DNA of 64,000 nt from Baylisascaris procyonis (Eukaryota; Nematoda; Chromadorea; Rhabditida; Ascarididae). The stretch covers positions 4,449,001 through 4,513,000 of the forward strand of contig JAZARR010000153.1 in assembly GCA_037389465.1 (NCBI GenBank), given 5' to 3'. The translations under genes and the position numbers were made by a program. The notes under the pieces are model-generated. The model was not told the DNA's origin. It saw only the letters and a program-made list of their open reading frames with translations, and searched no databases. Of the stretch, positions 24,731 through 37,804 are shown one piece after another. The first letter of the stretch is position 1. Every line of letters starts with the position of its first letter.

Positions 24731-27700
24731 CCTCTTGTCGGTTTTCTCACTTATTATCATCGTTTGCGATGATCCACTTCCCTAAGTGTGCTCTTATCCA
24801 CTTGTTACACACTCTAGAGCAGCTATCAGGTCGAGTAAAAAGTTCACCTCGACAGTAAGCATATAGCATCCTATTTTTGCAACATCATGCAAAAAAAAAG
24901 TTTTGCCTATATAAGGAGCTGACGTCCAATTTAAGCCAATATTCAAATGACCCTAGCCTAGAGATAGAGCATTCCTTCTTTCGACCTCTGAATTCCCCTA
25001 GCCATCGTTGAAATGAGGACAGTTGAAGCAGCGCTTGAGGGCAAATGTGCAATTAAACAGGGCAAATATCACTTGGCATTTGCTCATTACGCCACAAGCT
25101 ATTTTCAAAAAGGCATCCAATTTTAAGGCCCCGCACCACACACAATTCAGCTATTATGGTGCCAAATATGGGCACAAATTCTTCGTACAAAAATGTTTAT
25201 GCTAATCTTTTGAAAGCTTTATCTATAGGTTATGATTCGACTTCCTCTTCTTTTCCCCTGTTAATGACAGCAGTTTCTCCTCCAGATTTTTCCCAAACGA
25301 TTCAATTGTCAATGTACAACCACAAGGCAAAATATCACAGCCATAGAGACACTGGAGACCTTATTTGGATCATTCATTATCTAAAATGCGCACATAGGAT
25401 TCATTGTTGGATAACAATGACAGCAGAATATCTAGATCTATGAGGTCATTGATAGTGAAATGAATCGACGAAAAGATTTTTTGGGCATTTAATTCTGACT
25501 TTAAATGTTTCGTTAAATTCCACTTGACAGAATGCGATGACAGTATTGTTATTGCCAAATTGAAGGGAATAGGAAACAACTATGATCACGTCCATTTTCC
25601 GCTTGTCATTTTCTCACAATTATTGAGGAAAGTGACTTTTTGTTTTTAATGGAAATATGGTCGAACCGAATTCGGTTAGTGATTGTTGTAATCCATGATT
25701 CAACATTTTTTCATAACGATATGTGACCGACAAAAGGAGAATAAACTGAAGAATTCCTAAAATAGCCTTCAACGATATGCGCTTTCAATGAGCACTTGTA
25801 AACTTCATTTGTAATTTCACACTACAGCAGTGTCCGCATGTGCCCAAGCAAGCATGTGCTTGTCTGCTTATATGTGGGATTTTTATCTAGAGAGTCGTGC
25901 TATAAAATCTAGAGTTTGGCTGGAATTTTGTCCCACGACCTTCATATCCTCATATATTCTCTGAGCTTCAACCGAACAATAATGTTGTCGAAGTTTAAAA
26001 TATTTGTAGTTACAAACTCAATTGTATTTATAAATAGATTTTATGAGAAGGAACCAGTTGCGTTGAATAAGCGTGGGCACCGAAACACTAATAAGAAATA
26101 AAAGAAATGCGTTGAATTCCACATTTCGTCATTCTCAATCGTCGCTAATTGAAGAGAGTGTTTACTTGTTGGCAAAATATTTCCGCTTTTTTTGTCCATT
26201 TCACGTTTGTTATTTTTGTTTAAGAATATAGATTTGCTTTACAATTAGTTAATTCGAAAATGAGAGAAATAAATGAGAGAACATTGAGATTTGAATCGCT
26301 TCAACTGAGCGAATTATACGCAAAGAGTTCGCAATTTTAATGGTAAATCCACACCTGCATATGAGCATTTTCTGCTTTCAATAAAAACAATTATCCCTCA
26401 TGTAACGCCTCACAATAGTATTTCTCATAAAGCAAAGCAGCTGTCACTCGGGAACCTAAAGAAAATTTTTTTAATTTTGTAGAATCTAAAGAGAGCTGAT
26501 ATATAAAAGCAAGCAATTTGCATACAAAATATGCATACAAAAAATCAACTGATAAACTGTTTACTTTTTTTTTTGTGAGCGTTGAAAAGTGACTCAATCA
26601 TTGCAACAGTATAATGGCCGGCCCTACAAAATGTCACTGGTGACAATCGTTTGTCTTCTATGGATGTTACGCATATTCCCTTTGCCAAAAAATTGAAATA
26701 TATGGATTGCAAATTTTCGGACGTAACCGGAAATAGACGCTTAAGGGTGTCTCATCGCGGTTTTAATTGGTCTTAAATCTGAACACTCGGTTGCTGAATA
26801 TTTCCTCGTAGTAGATGTTGCTTTATCTGTACTAAAATGTTTAAAAAAACTAACTGAGTTGTAGTCGATGGGAATGCATTTGATCTCAACTATATGTGAG
26901 AGAAGAGGAATGAAACAAACAGAAAACAAACTATGCAAACGCATGCACAGAAAAAGCAAGAAAATAGGATGCATAGAGGAACAATATAAAGAGAACAGTT
27001 AGGTTCCTTTATGTGAACGTTTGACTTGTTCATATTCTCCACTAAACATCTGAAACTGCTGCAATACTCATCACCTTGAAAGCCGAGACCAATGATAAAT
27101 AATTCCGGCAGAATGACCAGACCCACAGTGCAACATCTGCCTCTAAATTTGATTTCGAAATCCCACCTCTAATTCGAAGGAAGCAGTCGACTCCTGGAAA
27201 ACAGAGCAGCCAATTCCCTCTCAATGCTTTCATGCTTTCTCAAGCATTCTCCTACATTCCACGGTGATATAAGAATGCAGAAATTTCCATAAATTAGGTC
27301 GAGTCCTCACTATAACGTTTGCAAGGCAACAAAAATGAGTACTAAACAGGAATAGCCCATCCTGTAGATCCTGCTGAAAATTCGAAGGCAATTTTGTCAT
27401 ATCACTACAATATTGTGAAGCAAGCATTAGTGAAATGATAACAGCTCGCGATTACTGTCAACAAGTTGGGAATAAAACAGCGCTGATCATAAATGGACCT
27501 AGCAAGGCTCACACTAGCGAATCGGTGCCATATCGTGACATGTTGCAGCATCTGCATTGCTATAGACAGTAAAACTTATACACTCCTCCACAACACGATG
27601 GAGCCTTCTAGATTTCATATGAATTAACAGACTAGACATCATGATGCTATCGCTGTTCCATAAGAAGCTTCCCTGGCGACCGCATAAAACTGACAACTGA

Positions 27701-28523
27701 AGAAACCTATCATGTAGAAGATTAAATAGTGCTTGCTCCCATTCGAAATGGAGTAGTTGAACGATCAGCGACTGGTCACGTTACTTGATGTTGCAGCTCC
27801 GTAAATTTTTCTGACAGTAATTATAAATCTAAACATATAAGCTGCTAGTGAAGGAGCATCTAGTTCGTGATGAAGCAGTTACTCATTTTTGAACGACGTA
27901 TTTGACAATACCACTCTCAGTATAAAGGGTGTGAAAGTTTCAAATCGTCTTTGTTGCATTTGAGAGCTGCTGAATTCGGTGAATAGAACGCTGGAAGATT
28001 GTTTTTTCAACTTCACATAATATAGTTTTGACAGTGAAAAACTTCTTTATTAATTGGCAGGCGTGATCGCAACCGCTTGAGTGCTTACACCTTGACTCTT
28101 CAAATAATATTTCAACAGCACCTCCCCTCCTCTGTCTTCCAGGAGGCCAAAGTTGTTTTAAACACGACGCCACAAACTTATGCATCAGCCTAACACTGAG
28201 AAATTATATTGAGCCTATAAAATGCACTGCTGCATAATTTCCCCTTCACATCCGATGAGAGTAAACGGCGATGATTGCAAAAAATGCATCACAAACTAAT
28301 AATGTTGACAGAAAATCAAGCCACAAACAATCCTGAAGCAGAGTGAAAAACGAAAAAAGTCAAAAACATCTTGGTCACCAATTTGTCTCGACAATAATAC
28401 AAAATCAGTGGGTAAGCACTAGATGATCACGGATGCGATGTACATTTCTGCATATGCGAATGATGGTGAAGAGTTCGATATCGAATCGGAAGGGGTTGTT
28501 TCCCGTACGACAGCTGATGAGTA

Positions 28524-28696
28524 CTTAATAGGCGGCATGTTTTAGGCTCAGCGAAATTCTCTGATTCCACCGCGGATCCTAAACACAAATTTCGCGCCCA
28601 TTGCCTACAGCTTTAGATTGTCAGTGATAGGCCGGCATAAACTACTAACCGACAAGTTGGTTGGGCTGGAACTCAAAAAGCATGCCGCCTCCTAAC
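28524..28696. mobile_element. MITE-like element with ~28-bp inverted termini
   Basis: The end at 28524-28551 and the end at 28665-28696 are reverse complements with a few changes and one or two gaps. The core is GGCGGCATG at 28531 paired with CATGCCGCC at 28681. The whole is about 170 bases, too short for a transposase. Such size and shape are typical of non-autonomous DNA transposons, but I could not confirm a target-site duplication. Confidence 0.4.
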
Positions 28697-31460
28697 AAAG
28701 ATCGTACCTACTGAATTAAAATTTGTCAAGTTTCTTGGAGATATCAGGACAAAGGCCCACAGGCAAACAAATATATGCACAAGGCCTAGATCTTACGATG
28801 GTTTGCATCGTCATGCATAGAAGCCTTGAAGTTCGAAGTGGCAACCTGTTGCAGAACTTGAATGCTGCATACTTCCGATCGCAAATCGACGCTGAATCGC
28901 GTCGGCTGCGATTACCGCACCAGGAATGTAAAACATCCGCAATTTTTAGTTCTTAGTCTGGAAAAAAGACTTAAGGAGTTTAAACGTCACTCCGATTTCA
29001 GGTCCAATAAGTAAAAGTCATTCATCCCCCGTGCTTTCGAGTTCGCTAAAGACGGAGCAAGCCGCTTGACGTAATTCCCCTTGAAATAGGGAGCCGACTA
29101 CAGGAGTTACTTCCGGACTTAGCTATCGAGACTTCTTATTCTTCTTCTCACAAACAAGCGAGTTCAAAGACACATTCAAATCTTCAGCAATGAACTCACT
29201 ATGAGATGGTCAGGTTTAAAATGCGCTGATATGCTGTATCGTAGAAAACTCTCCAAAAATTGTTTCATTGCCCCGATATCTGCTGCCAACAGATAATTAC
29301 GGCATCAAAAATTCTGAATAACTTGACTGTGCAAAGTACAACCTATGACAAAAGCACAACTTCTAGGATCTTGGAAAACATTTATTTAACCAGAAGATGG
29401 AGTTGCCAATCTCGGCTAGATAGCAACAGCAGAAAACATAGCTTGTCAACTAAGGTAAACAAAAATTAGCTACAATGGAGCAATAAGTTGCATTCAATTC
29501 CCTTCCGTTGATTCCTATTCTACTCATCTTTGTTTTTCGACTGCACTATAGCACTCTATTTCTAATATTTTCACGTGAATCAACACACTTCAAATGTGTG
29601 TCACTTTTGAGATGTAAAACGTGAATTTCAACTGCTTCACGACGAGTCGTTCTTTGAGTTGAAAAAGAGCAACGGTGTGCAATATAGATCGGTTTTTTTT
29701 TTTGGCATCTTCAAACAAACACTTTCATCCAAATAGCATCAGCGCGGGATAAATGAATCAGGAATACTAAACTATGTGTGATGCGAGCAATGATTCCACA
29801 TTGCCACCGTGTCGTAAGCCAGTTGATGGAGAATAATAGGGGATTGTGAACGCACAATCTGCACTGCATATATCAGCATATACTCGATTGTAGTGTCTGG
29901 ATTTCTCGGCCACTTTTTTGGTCAGAAAAGCTAATTTTCAGCGTGATTCGTACTCATTCCCCTAGCGTATGCATTTTTCGTATAAACTACTCCGACGGCA
30001 CATGTACCTTGTCGGTTATAATTCTAAGAAATTAAAGTTTTGACTCACCTCAATGAAGAATTTGGACGTTCATACTGCTTCTTTCTTAGACACCCTAATA
30101 AATAAATACAAAATAACCGAAATATTCAAGTAGCAAACTGCCATCGAGTAAATAAACTTTCATGTATTTACGTCGATATCGGCGCACAAATGTAAAAGCA
30201 GCACTTCGTTTTCTGCAAATCTGTGCATGCAGTGGTCGTGAGTAAGTGATATATAATAACACCGAATGATGGATCGATGAATGAAAATGGAAACACCACC
30301 AAAAGCGCATTTATAGAACGCCGACGTAATATGCGCTTATCTAATCCATCTTTCCTCCGTCTTGGATCATGTTTATATGAGTGTAGCCGCGAGCAAAAAA
30401 GCACCACCTACGGACTGAAATATGGGCATTAAAAAACATCCGCGAGGGTGTGTGCGTGCTAAGCCACAGCCTTATCGCTTTTCAGGCAATACTGTGTATC
30501 ACCTCAACGCCTACTGATCGTAGCATTTAAATCAGTGGTTAAGTGCCATTTTACAAATAGTTTGAGTGAGTGATGACGCAAAAGATACGATATACATGTT
30601 TGGGATAGGCATATTACTGCGACATACGCCTTTTTTAAGGAATTTTTTTTGGTAGTGACGCAGTTTTGACTATCCTATTACCAAAGGAAAGCGACAGCTG
30701 TTTGCCGGGATTCTTAAATAACAGTTTATGAGTATTACAGCGTTATGAAGCGAGCTTCTCGTTTGCAAGGTGCACAATGCATCTCTTTAAGTTCCCTTCG
30801 AATGCACACTAAACTTTTGTGTTCTCCGATAATTCATGCCTCTTTTGTATTGTTCATTGTATAACAGTTACGCAAATGTTGACACCTAACTTCCCCAAAT
30901 TTTAAAATTTCTTTGCATTTCGTCTCATCGATGAGAAAAAAACAAAGATATCGCTTCACAAAATAAGTGGAAAGGCAAGTTTTTTAAAATAATCCTAGGA
31001 GCACCCTTCCCATAAAGAGTGTGGGAAAGAACAATAGAAGGAAAGTATTACATAAATGTTTCTGAAAGGTTTTCGGAACCCTCTTATGCCAAAGAAGGTC
31101 AACTGAAAGAAAGCTGCAGATGAAGATTAAGCAAGAAGATCTTTAAAAAAAGATTGCAAAAACTGCTTTGAGAATTCAACACGCTGGCAAAGAGGTTTCT
31201 GGCACAACCACTGTCAGCTCGTGATCCGAGATATCGAGAAAGTTTCATATCGAATATAATCATCCATATACGAGAAAGCCATTCCAGTATTAAAATTCGT
31301 TAAAAATCTATTAATGCAAAGGAAATTTATCAAATCAAATAAGGTAATCGATGAATGCATTAATATACGCTAAATAAGAGGCATACTTTTTCTTTGAAAG
31401 GTTCTTTTTTCTTTCAAAAATTACAACAACGAATTGAACACTCCATACACCTGAAGCTTC

Positions 31461-31477
31461 CTAGAACGGCGTTCTAG
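31461..31477. repeat. Near-perfect palindrome CTAGAACG-G-CGTTCTAG
   Basis: Eight-base arms surround one central base. It could be a dimeric factor site or chance. Confidence 0.7.
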
Positions 31478-34392
31478 ATTTTCACTGAGTGCCGCTGTTG
31501 AATGTGCACAATTCAAACGATCTGTACGCAGTGCTTCTTAGAAATACTAAAGAGATGTGATTTGCATTTCTCGTTCTCTCATCATTATCAAAACCCAGTA
31601 GTTCATATGAATTTCGAGGTTATCAATTTGTTTATGCAATCGCTAAACCTCTATAAGGAAAGAAACAGCACTAACATCACCGATAACAAGAAAGCGTTGC
31701 AAGCAACTCAAAGAATGATTGGAATGTTATAAGTTGACTTGTGTGCAAACATTATTATTTTGAAAAAATAATTCAAGCGCGATGAATTAACCAAAAATGC
31801 AATAAACTGTTGATAAATAGATATAGCTAGGAATTTACTGCATAAGAGTATTTGAATTTTCATAAGAATTTATTGCATACACATCTATTTGATGCAAATC
31901 GACTATAAAAATGTTTTCTTTTCGATTCTACAATACTTCTGCCACATTGGCCCACCAAGGAACGCGACTGATGGACTTGCAGTTGATATTCATGGAGTTG
32001 GTACCTTTGATGTTTTCGTCGCGCTTCACTTTTATGAAAAGCACTGTTTCAATCCTTTGCAGCATACTCACAACATTTTGCTAACATGCGTTCATCTCTT
32101 TCTTTTAAATGTATTCAAAGAGGACTTTCGTGTTGAACACTTTAGCGTTTCAACGCACTTTGCGCAGGTTGATGACAAAAATTCTAAAGAAAGTTAACCG
32201 TTGTTTGAGGAAACCTCAACATCGGTTCATTAGTGACTGTCTAAGTGTAACTAAATTCCATAATAAGCGCTACTCCTCAAATTGTAGGAAAGCTGAATTA
32301 CAATGACACACAACTTTTCGAGATGCATGCATTGCTACTTATATCCGCAAATTCGAAGAGGATTTCTTTTCCTGAAATATTCAAATAAATGCCAATAACT
32401 CGGAAGACTCGCCTTTTGCATTACATTTTAATTCCCTCGGCATCAAATTGCACCCGCAAATGTTCACAAGAAAATAGTAGTAGTAACTATACCCGATTCT
32501 TAGTGAAATTTTGCTCCCTAAGGAAGTTTTATCTTCAGCTTTCAAGAAATGAGCACTAAAATTTCCTACTACAAAGATACATGCTTCGGGGAGAATATGG
32601 ATGTGTTGTTGCCCACTGTGCACAGCGATTGCTGCTAAAATACACCTATACTGACAATTGCTTGAAATGCGCCAACTAGAGGCGGTTGCTAGAAAGTTTC
32701 AAAGCGCTCGCCGCTGATTGTTGGAAACACCTGACGTTTCTACGATGAGAATAATATAGATCCGAAAACTTTATTCATCTGGCCTGCTCCCTCCCTCCAA
32801 TATCATTTTTTACCGTTCATAGAAAAGGAATGGAATTGAGGGAAGGAAAGGAGGAGGGATGAGGAGGAGAGAGAAATATGGAGTCAATGAATATGCAGAT
32901 TCCCCTTCTTGAATAATAATGGTTTATTGCTAATTGAAAAACTGGCATCAAATAATTGCTGATCTATAATGAAAAAAATTATAGATGAGTGTGGAGAGTT
33001 TCTGAAATATGTGGAAATCACATGTCAACAGAGGCTTATAATCAGTTCTAAAAGGAAGCAATTGAGATATTTATGCACAAGTAAGTGTTGTGCCTTGTAC
33101 GCCTTACCGAATGGCTATGCACAAAATTGCTGTGCTATACCACAGTGGAAGTAGGCAATATTAATATTGTGATATCAATCGAGGGATTACAGATGAGCAC
33201 TGAATGCACTGGATGCATAACAACATTCCAAAGCAGGCATGTTCTTGGAGAGTTTCGCATATCGAAGGCACAGTTTCGTTGCACTAATCTTATATAAATA
33301 GAATGAATTTTATTATTTTTTATGTGCGTATGCGATGGTCGCTTATCTAGATGAGGAACTCAATTAGACTATAAAAAAAGCTATAAAAAAAACATTGCAC
33401 ATGCAGGTTCTTGACTGTAGTGTATATTTTGCACTGCAGTAGTCGAACTTTCCTATTTACGCACTGTTAGATAGCACGTATATATCACTGCATGCATACA
33501 TTATGCAGTATTGATCTCGAGTGGGAAAATTAGGAGAAAAATAACCTCACTGATAACAAAAGCCATCGCCTGAAACAATAGTCCCGCGCCAAAAATTATT
33601 ACAAATTTATAATCCTTAGGCATTGTTTCATGTTACATTGCCAAATGTCGTTAAGTGGCCTAGCACGACGCTTGTTTCAACTGAAGACCTTGCACGCACA
33701 ATTAATTGACACCTTCGCGCATTGTCTCCATAAGCTTGAAAGATTCGCTATATTTCCTCCCGACCGCCAACCTCAGGCCACTCATAGCTTTAAATCTTTG
33801 AGCTCCAATCGGAATATCTGAGAATGTTTGCATATTGGCCTCAGTTGCGCATAAGACTGCAATTCGGGGCGCGATGTAATTGAAGTAATTGAGCATCGCA
33901 ATTTCAGACAAGTGAAAACATTTTCGAGTTATGAAGTTATGCGCTAACTTAAGCAGCAGTTAAATTCAAAGATTACAAACAGCACTTACGTTGAGGGGTA
34001 AACTATAAATTGAAATAAAAGTTGAGAGGCTTGAGTGATCTGTGCCTTTGTATTCTGCTATCACCGAAACAATAAATAAGATTTTGTAAAAATATTCCAT
34101 TCATATTCCTATTAACGTATTCATTGTCACATCATCCTTCTAGGCTGCAAGACGATTGGTCTCTAGCTATACTACGATTCACAGCATAGAGTGGAACCGA
34201 GGTGCTGAAATACTCCTGCGTGATCCCCATAAATGGGCCTAGTCTATGCGATCACAGTTCCAAGATGTAATACTACTTCAGACTTCAACATGAGGTATAT
34301 ATCGTCAGGTGTAGCCATACGACTACAGCGAGCACGGAGTTGTAGGAATTCCATTCTGCGTGGATTCCATGCACACAAACTTGCTTGTTTAG

Positions 34393-34600
34393 GAGGTATA
34401 AAGTGCCGTACGTGAAGGTGTGCCAGTTTTCATGGAAGCTTATTAAAGTGCAAGTTAGTTTTGCGAGTGGGCGTGCTCTACATCTCGGCACTAAAATTTT
34501 CCGAATCAAGGAGGATACAAACGAAGGCATAGAAAATCTCAAGCTAACCAAGAAGCAGATATCCTCTATAAGAACGAAAAAACAGCTTTTTGGGCTATGA
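34393..34600 (+). CDS. Possible terminal exon, unassigned
   Basis: After a TTGTTTAG acceptor at 34385-34392 a frame of 69 codons runs to TGA at 34598-34600. It begins RYKVPYVKVCQFSW and ends in a Lys/Ile/Leu-rich helix (ENLKLTKKQISSIRTKKQ). The composition is protein-like, but no upstream exon was found and the minus strand is also open here. Confidence 0.22.
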
Positions 34601-34789
34601 AAATATAGGGAGAGGCAGGAACCTTTAGATGAAGCACTAATTGCTACCATATGCCTTCATATACTGGTACACCTTGAATGAGCGCCTGGCCGTCCACTTC
34701 AACTCACAGTTTTGAGCAATTTCGACCACTCTAAAGAGAACGGAACGGGTTTGAAGCCATATGGTGCTTCGCGAACGCAGACGATTAAA

Positions 34790-34806
34790 ACACTCTTCAA
34801 GAGTGT
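34790..34806. repeat. Palindrome ACACTCTT-C-AAGAGTGT
   Basis: Eight-base perfect arms around a single base, with no associated gene. Confidence 0.7.
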
Positions 34807-35819
34807 GAATAACGGAAATTTTGATGTGCACATTTCTGTCGGAGTCATGGACAACGCAAAGGGGACCGTGCTCGATCAACTGCTTATATTAGTTGCTTTT
34901 TTTTGCGGAAATTTAAACGTGGAGCGCAACGAAGCATGTTATAATGCGATATGCACAAAAAAGTGATCTTAACGACCGATTCGCCGGAACGACGTTTCAA
35001 TAGCGAATCTAACAAGTTGCACCTTTTTCCGCACTTTTGCGAATCACATCGACCAGTCTTATAGATGTTCAGTGCGCAGTAGAATTCTTAAGCACAGAAC
35101 CAATGACTTCTGCAAAGCGACGGCAAAAAATTCCCTATTGGTAAGCTTAAACGTCAACGAGTGCCATATTCTTCGAACACACAGCGAGCGAATTGCATTA
35201 GAATTTAGAAGTTCACAGCAAAAATTCAGCAAAGTATTCCATAAAGAACATCGGTGTGATCTTGTTTAGCAGTCAACATGAGTAGATCATTAGATACAAA
35301 CAGTGAAATTCGTAGGATTTGGAAATGTGTATGTTATATGCATCAGTTCGGAAATCGTTTCCAACATCGGAACATTGTTATACTCAGTTTTCACCACATT
35401 AGCGTTCCATTATGTTCGGTGCTTATTACCGCTGCAGGAAATTTGCCAAAATATTGTGAGAATTCATCACGAGCAATTAATTCAAAAAAAAAAAAAAAGA
35501 TTTAGTCGACTCCCTAAATGTTGGAGAAAATTTTATTCTACACTTATCTCAGAAATCTGACGAGTTGCCACGAGAAATGTGGTTGCCATCAGTGCATTGT
35601 TTGTGTACGAATGAAACTCGAATTGACTATATTCGTCGCCAAATCATACTCTTTAGGTGATGAGCGGTCACAACAAAAACCGGAATGATGATCGTTGTAA
35701 GCGCTGTTTGCAGGCCCATCAAATAAGGCGAATAAATGACCACACTGCGCAATTTATCACCGCCTTCCTCATATGATCGTTCTTCTCGTCACCGGAAACG
35801 ATCTGTTTTGTGGTCATTT

Positions 35820-35834
35820 GGGGGGGGGGGGGGG
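35820..35834. repeat. G(15) homopolymer
   Basis: Fifteen consecutive G, then A and GGG. Long G runs are uncommon in such AT-rich DNA. It may form a quadruplex or be a length-unstable site. Confidence 0.9.
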
Positions 35835-37624
35835 AGGGCGATTAAACTTACTTTTGTGAACCCTTCGAGAGCACTGTTTTGTCGATAAAGTTATGCAAGA
35901 TTTATTTTCATGCTCCCATTCGTCATAGTTGGCGTTGTTTTCATCGGGGAACCAGTTCATTTCATTTCCGATACGCAATTCACTTAGCTAACACAGTATA
36001 TACTGCAGTATCTAAGTCCAACTCCCGATTCAATGAAGTCAATTGTTACAGAGTGATGTTGCATGCGAGTGCAAACGACCTCCTTACTGCAAATAAACAA
36101 ACATGGAAAAACTCCTAGTTCTGATATGTTATAAGGACAAATGTTTGTTACTCGCTAAGTGTAGCTATGACCTGTTTTGATATTTCCGATACCCGACTGT
36201 ATCTACGATGCGATAGTAGAGAAAGTTGGCAACTGCATAATTCTCAGCGATGTCGAGAAATATTTGATTAATTTCGTTTGATTCAAAACCGATTTAAATA
36301 AAAATCACCAAAAATTTTAATTGAAAATGAAAAAGTCTCGCATAACGTATCACTTTCGATATGCTTGGAAGTGCTGATATGTTGAGCACATGATTTAATT
36401 CATCGCCCAAATTTTTTAGCTATATCATATCACGTCCGGAAAACTGTTTTTACAGTACCGAGGCTCTGCGCTAATTCAACGAACTATTGTTCGATCTACA
36501 GTTTCCAAAGCTATTTTTCAAATCATATTCAATCATCTGATATAGGAGAAGCAAGATAAGGAGGTTAAAAATCTTTCAGGTATTGGTATGAAAGGATTTG
36601 CGTCTCTCAAAAGCGAGTTATCTACAAAGTGACAGAGTAGAAATTTCGATCATACGTGAAAATGCTGCAATTTTAATGTTTTTTTCTATTGTTGTCTTCG
36701 AGGAGCGCTATAGTTTTTGATATATAAGAAACCCTTCGTATCAGTGAATATTTCAATCGTCAGAAGCGATCGATTTCTGTTAGGAAAGTCGCCACGTGCA
36801 CATCGACTATTTTGATGAATCAACTCTTTCGACTGTACTTATTTGTGGCAAACAACGAACGGAGTGATTCTAATGTTAGATGGGAAAAATTTGATGTTTG
36901 CAAAATTCCGAAACGTGGTCGTGGTCAGCGTTCATAGAAGGTATCCTGAAGGTTGAGAGGCAACAGAATAGAATCATAACAGCATTTGAATAGACTTAGA
37001 AAAGGATGAGAATAAGATTGACGCATTGCAAAGATATTGCAGAACAGTAGATTTGAGTTATGCCCCACACGAAAAGGAACACGACCGTTACTTTTCAAAT
37101 TTACCTGAAAGCTTTAAAACTTGTGAACGGTCACACTACAGAAGAGTAAGTATTATTTTCATTTAGGATTGATTTCGTTCAGTAAGACAAGGAAAATTCG
37201 AGCAACACGGAGCAATTTAATAATAGCCTACACATATGAGCTTGCCGGAACTTGCTTATCTACTTTTAGCCAAACAGTTTCTTTCATATATAATTCGGAA
37301 ATCATTCTTATAGAGTAAGTCGATTGTTTACTTCAGCGGTTACTTACATCATCTAAGCAGAAATGATACAAGCTGGCATAAGGTCATACTACCAATGAAA
37401 TCATGACAGCATAACCGATGTTCGCTACAGAAGAAACAATAAGACTCCCTCTTAAATATTTTCCTATGAACAATCGGAACTATTTTTCGTTCACAGAAGG
37501 TTTTAGTTCTTTAGCCTACAATCGTTGGGTGTCTTGTATTTACAAGCAAGTATAAAATTCAGAGCTGCAACCATGCTCGAAGCGCACTGAGGAAATGATA
37601 GACAGTGCTCCAAGGCTCATTGGG

Positions 37625-37680
37625 ATATCAAGACATGAAATGAGAAGGGGTATTCCCCTTCTCATTTCATCTCTTGATAT
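37625..37680. repeat. 26-bp hairpin, one mismatch, TATT loop
   Basis: Arms 37625-37650 and 37655-37680 are reverse complements with one mismatch and a four-base loop. It is the longest stem in the window. Parts of the right arm recur as direct repeats downstream, so it belongs to a small repeat cluster. Confidence 0.85.
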
Positions 37681-37804
37681 TTCATCTTTAACGGAAGTGA
37701 TATTTATGATTTCTGATTCCCCTTCACCTCCTCTTCTCATTTCATCTCGAGAGAAGACTCCTTAATCCTGTGTAACGATTATCAAACGGAAGTGATATTT
37801 ATGA
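37658..37804. repeat. Interleaved direct repeats next to the hairpin
   Basis: A 16-base sequence (CTTCTCATTTCATCTC) occurs at 37658-37673 and again at 37733-37748. A 20-base sequence starting AACGGAAGTG occurs at 37690-37709 and again at 37785-37804. The two repeat types alternate, as in a local duplication that was later partly rearranged. Confidence 0.8.
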
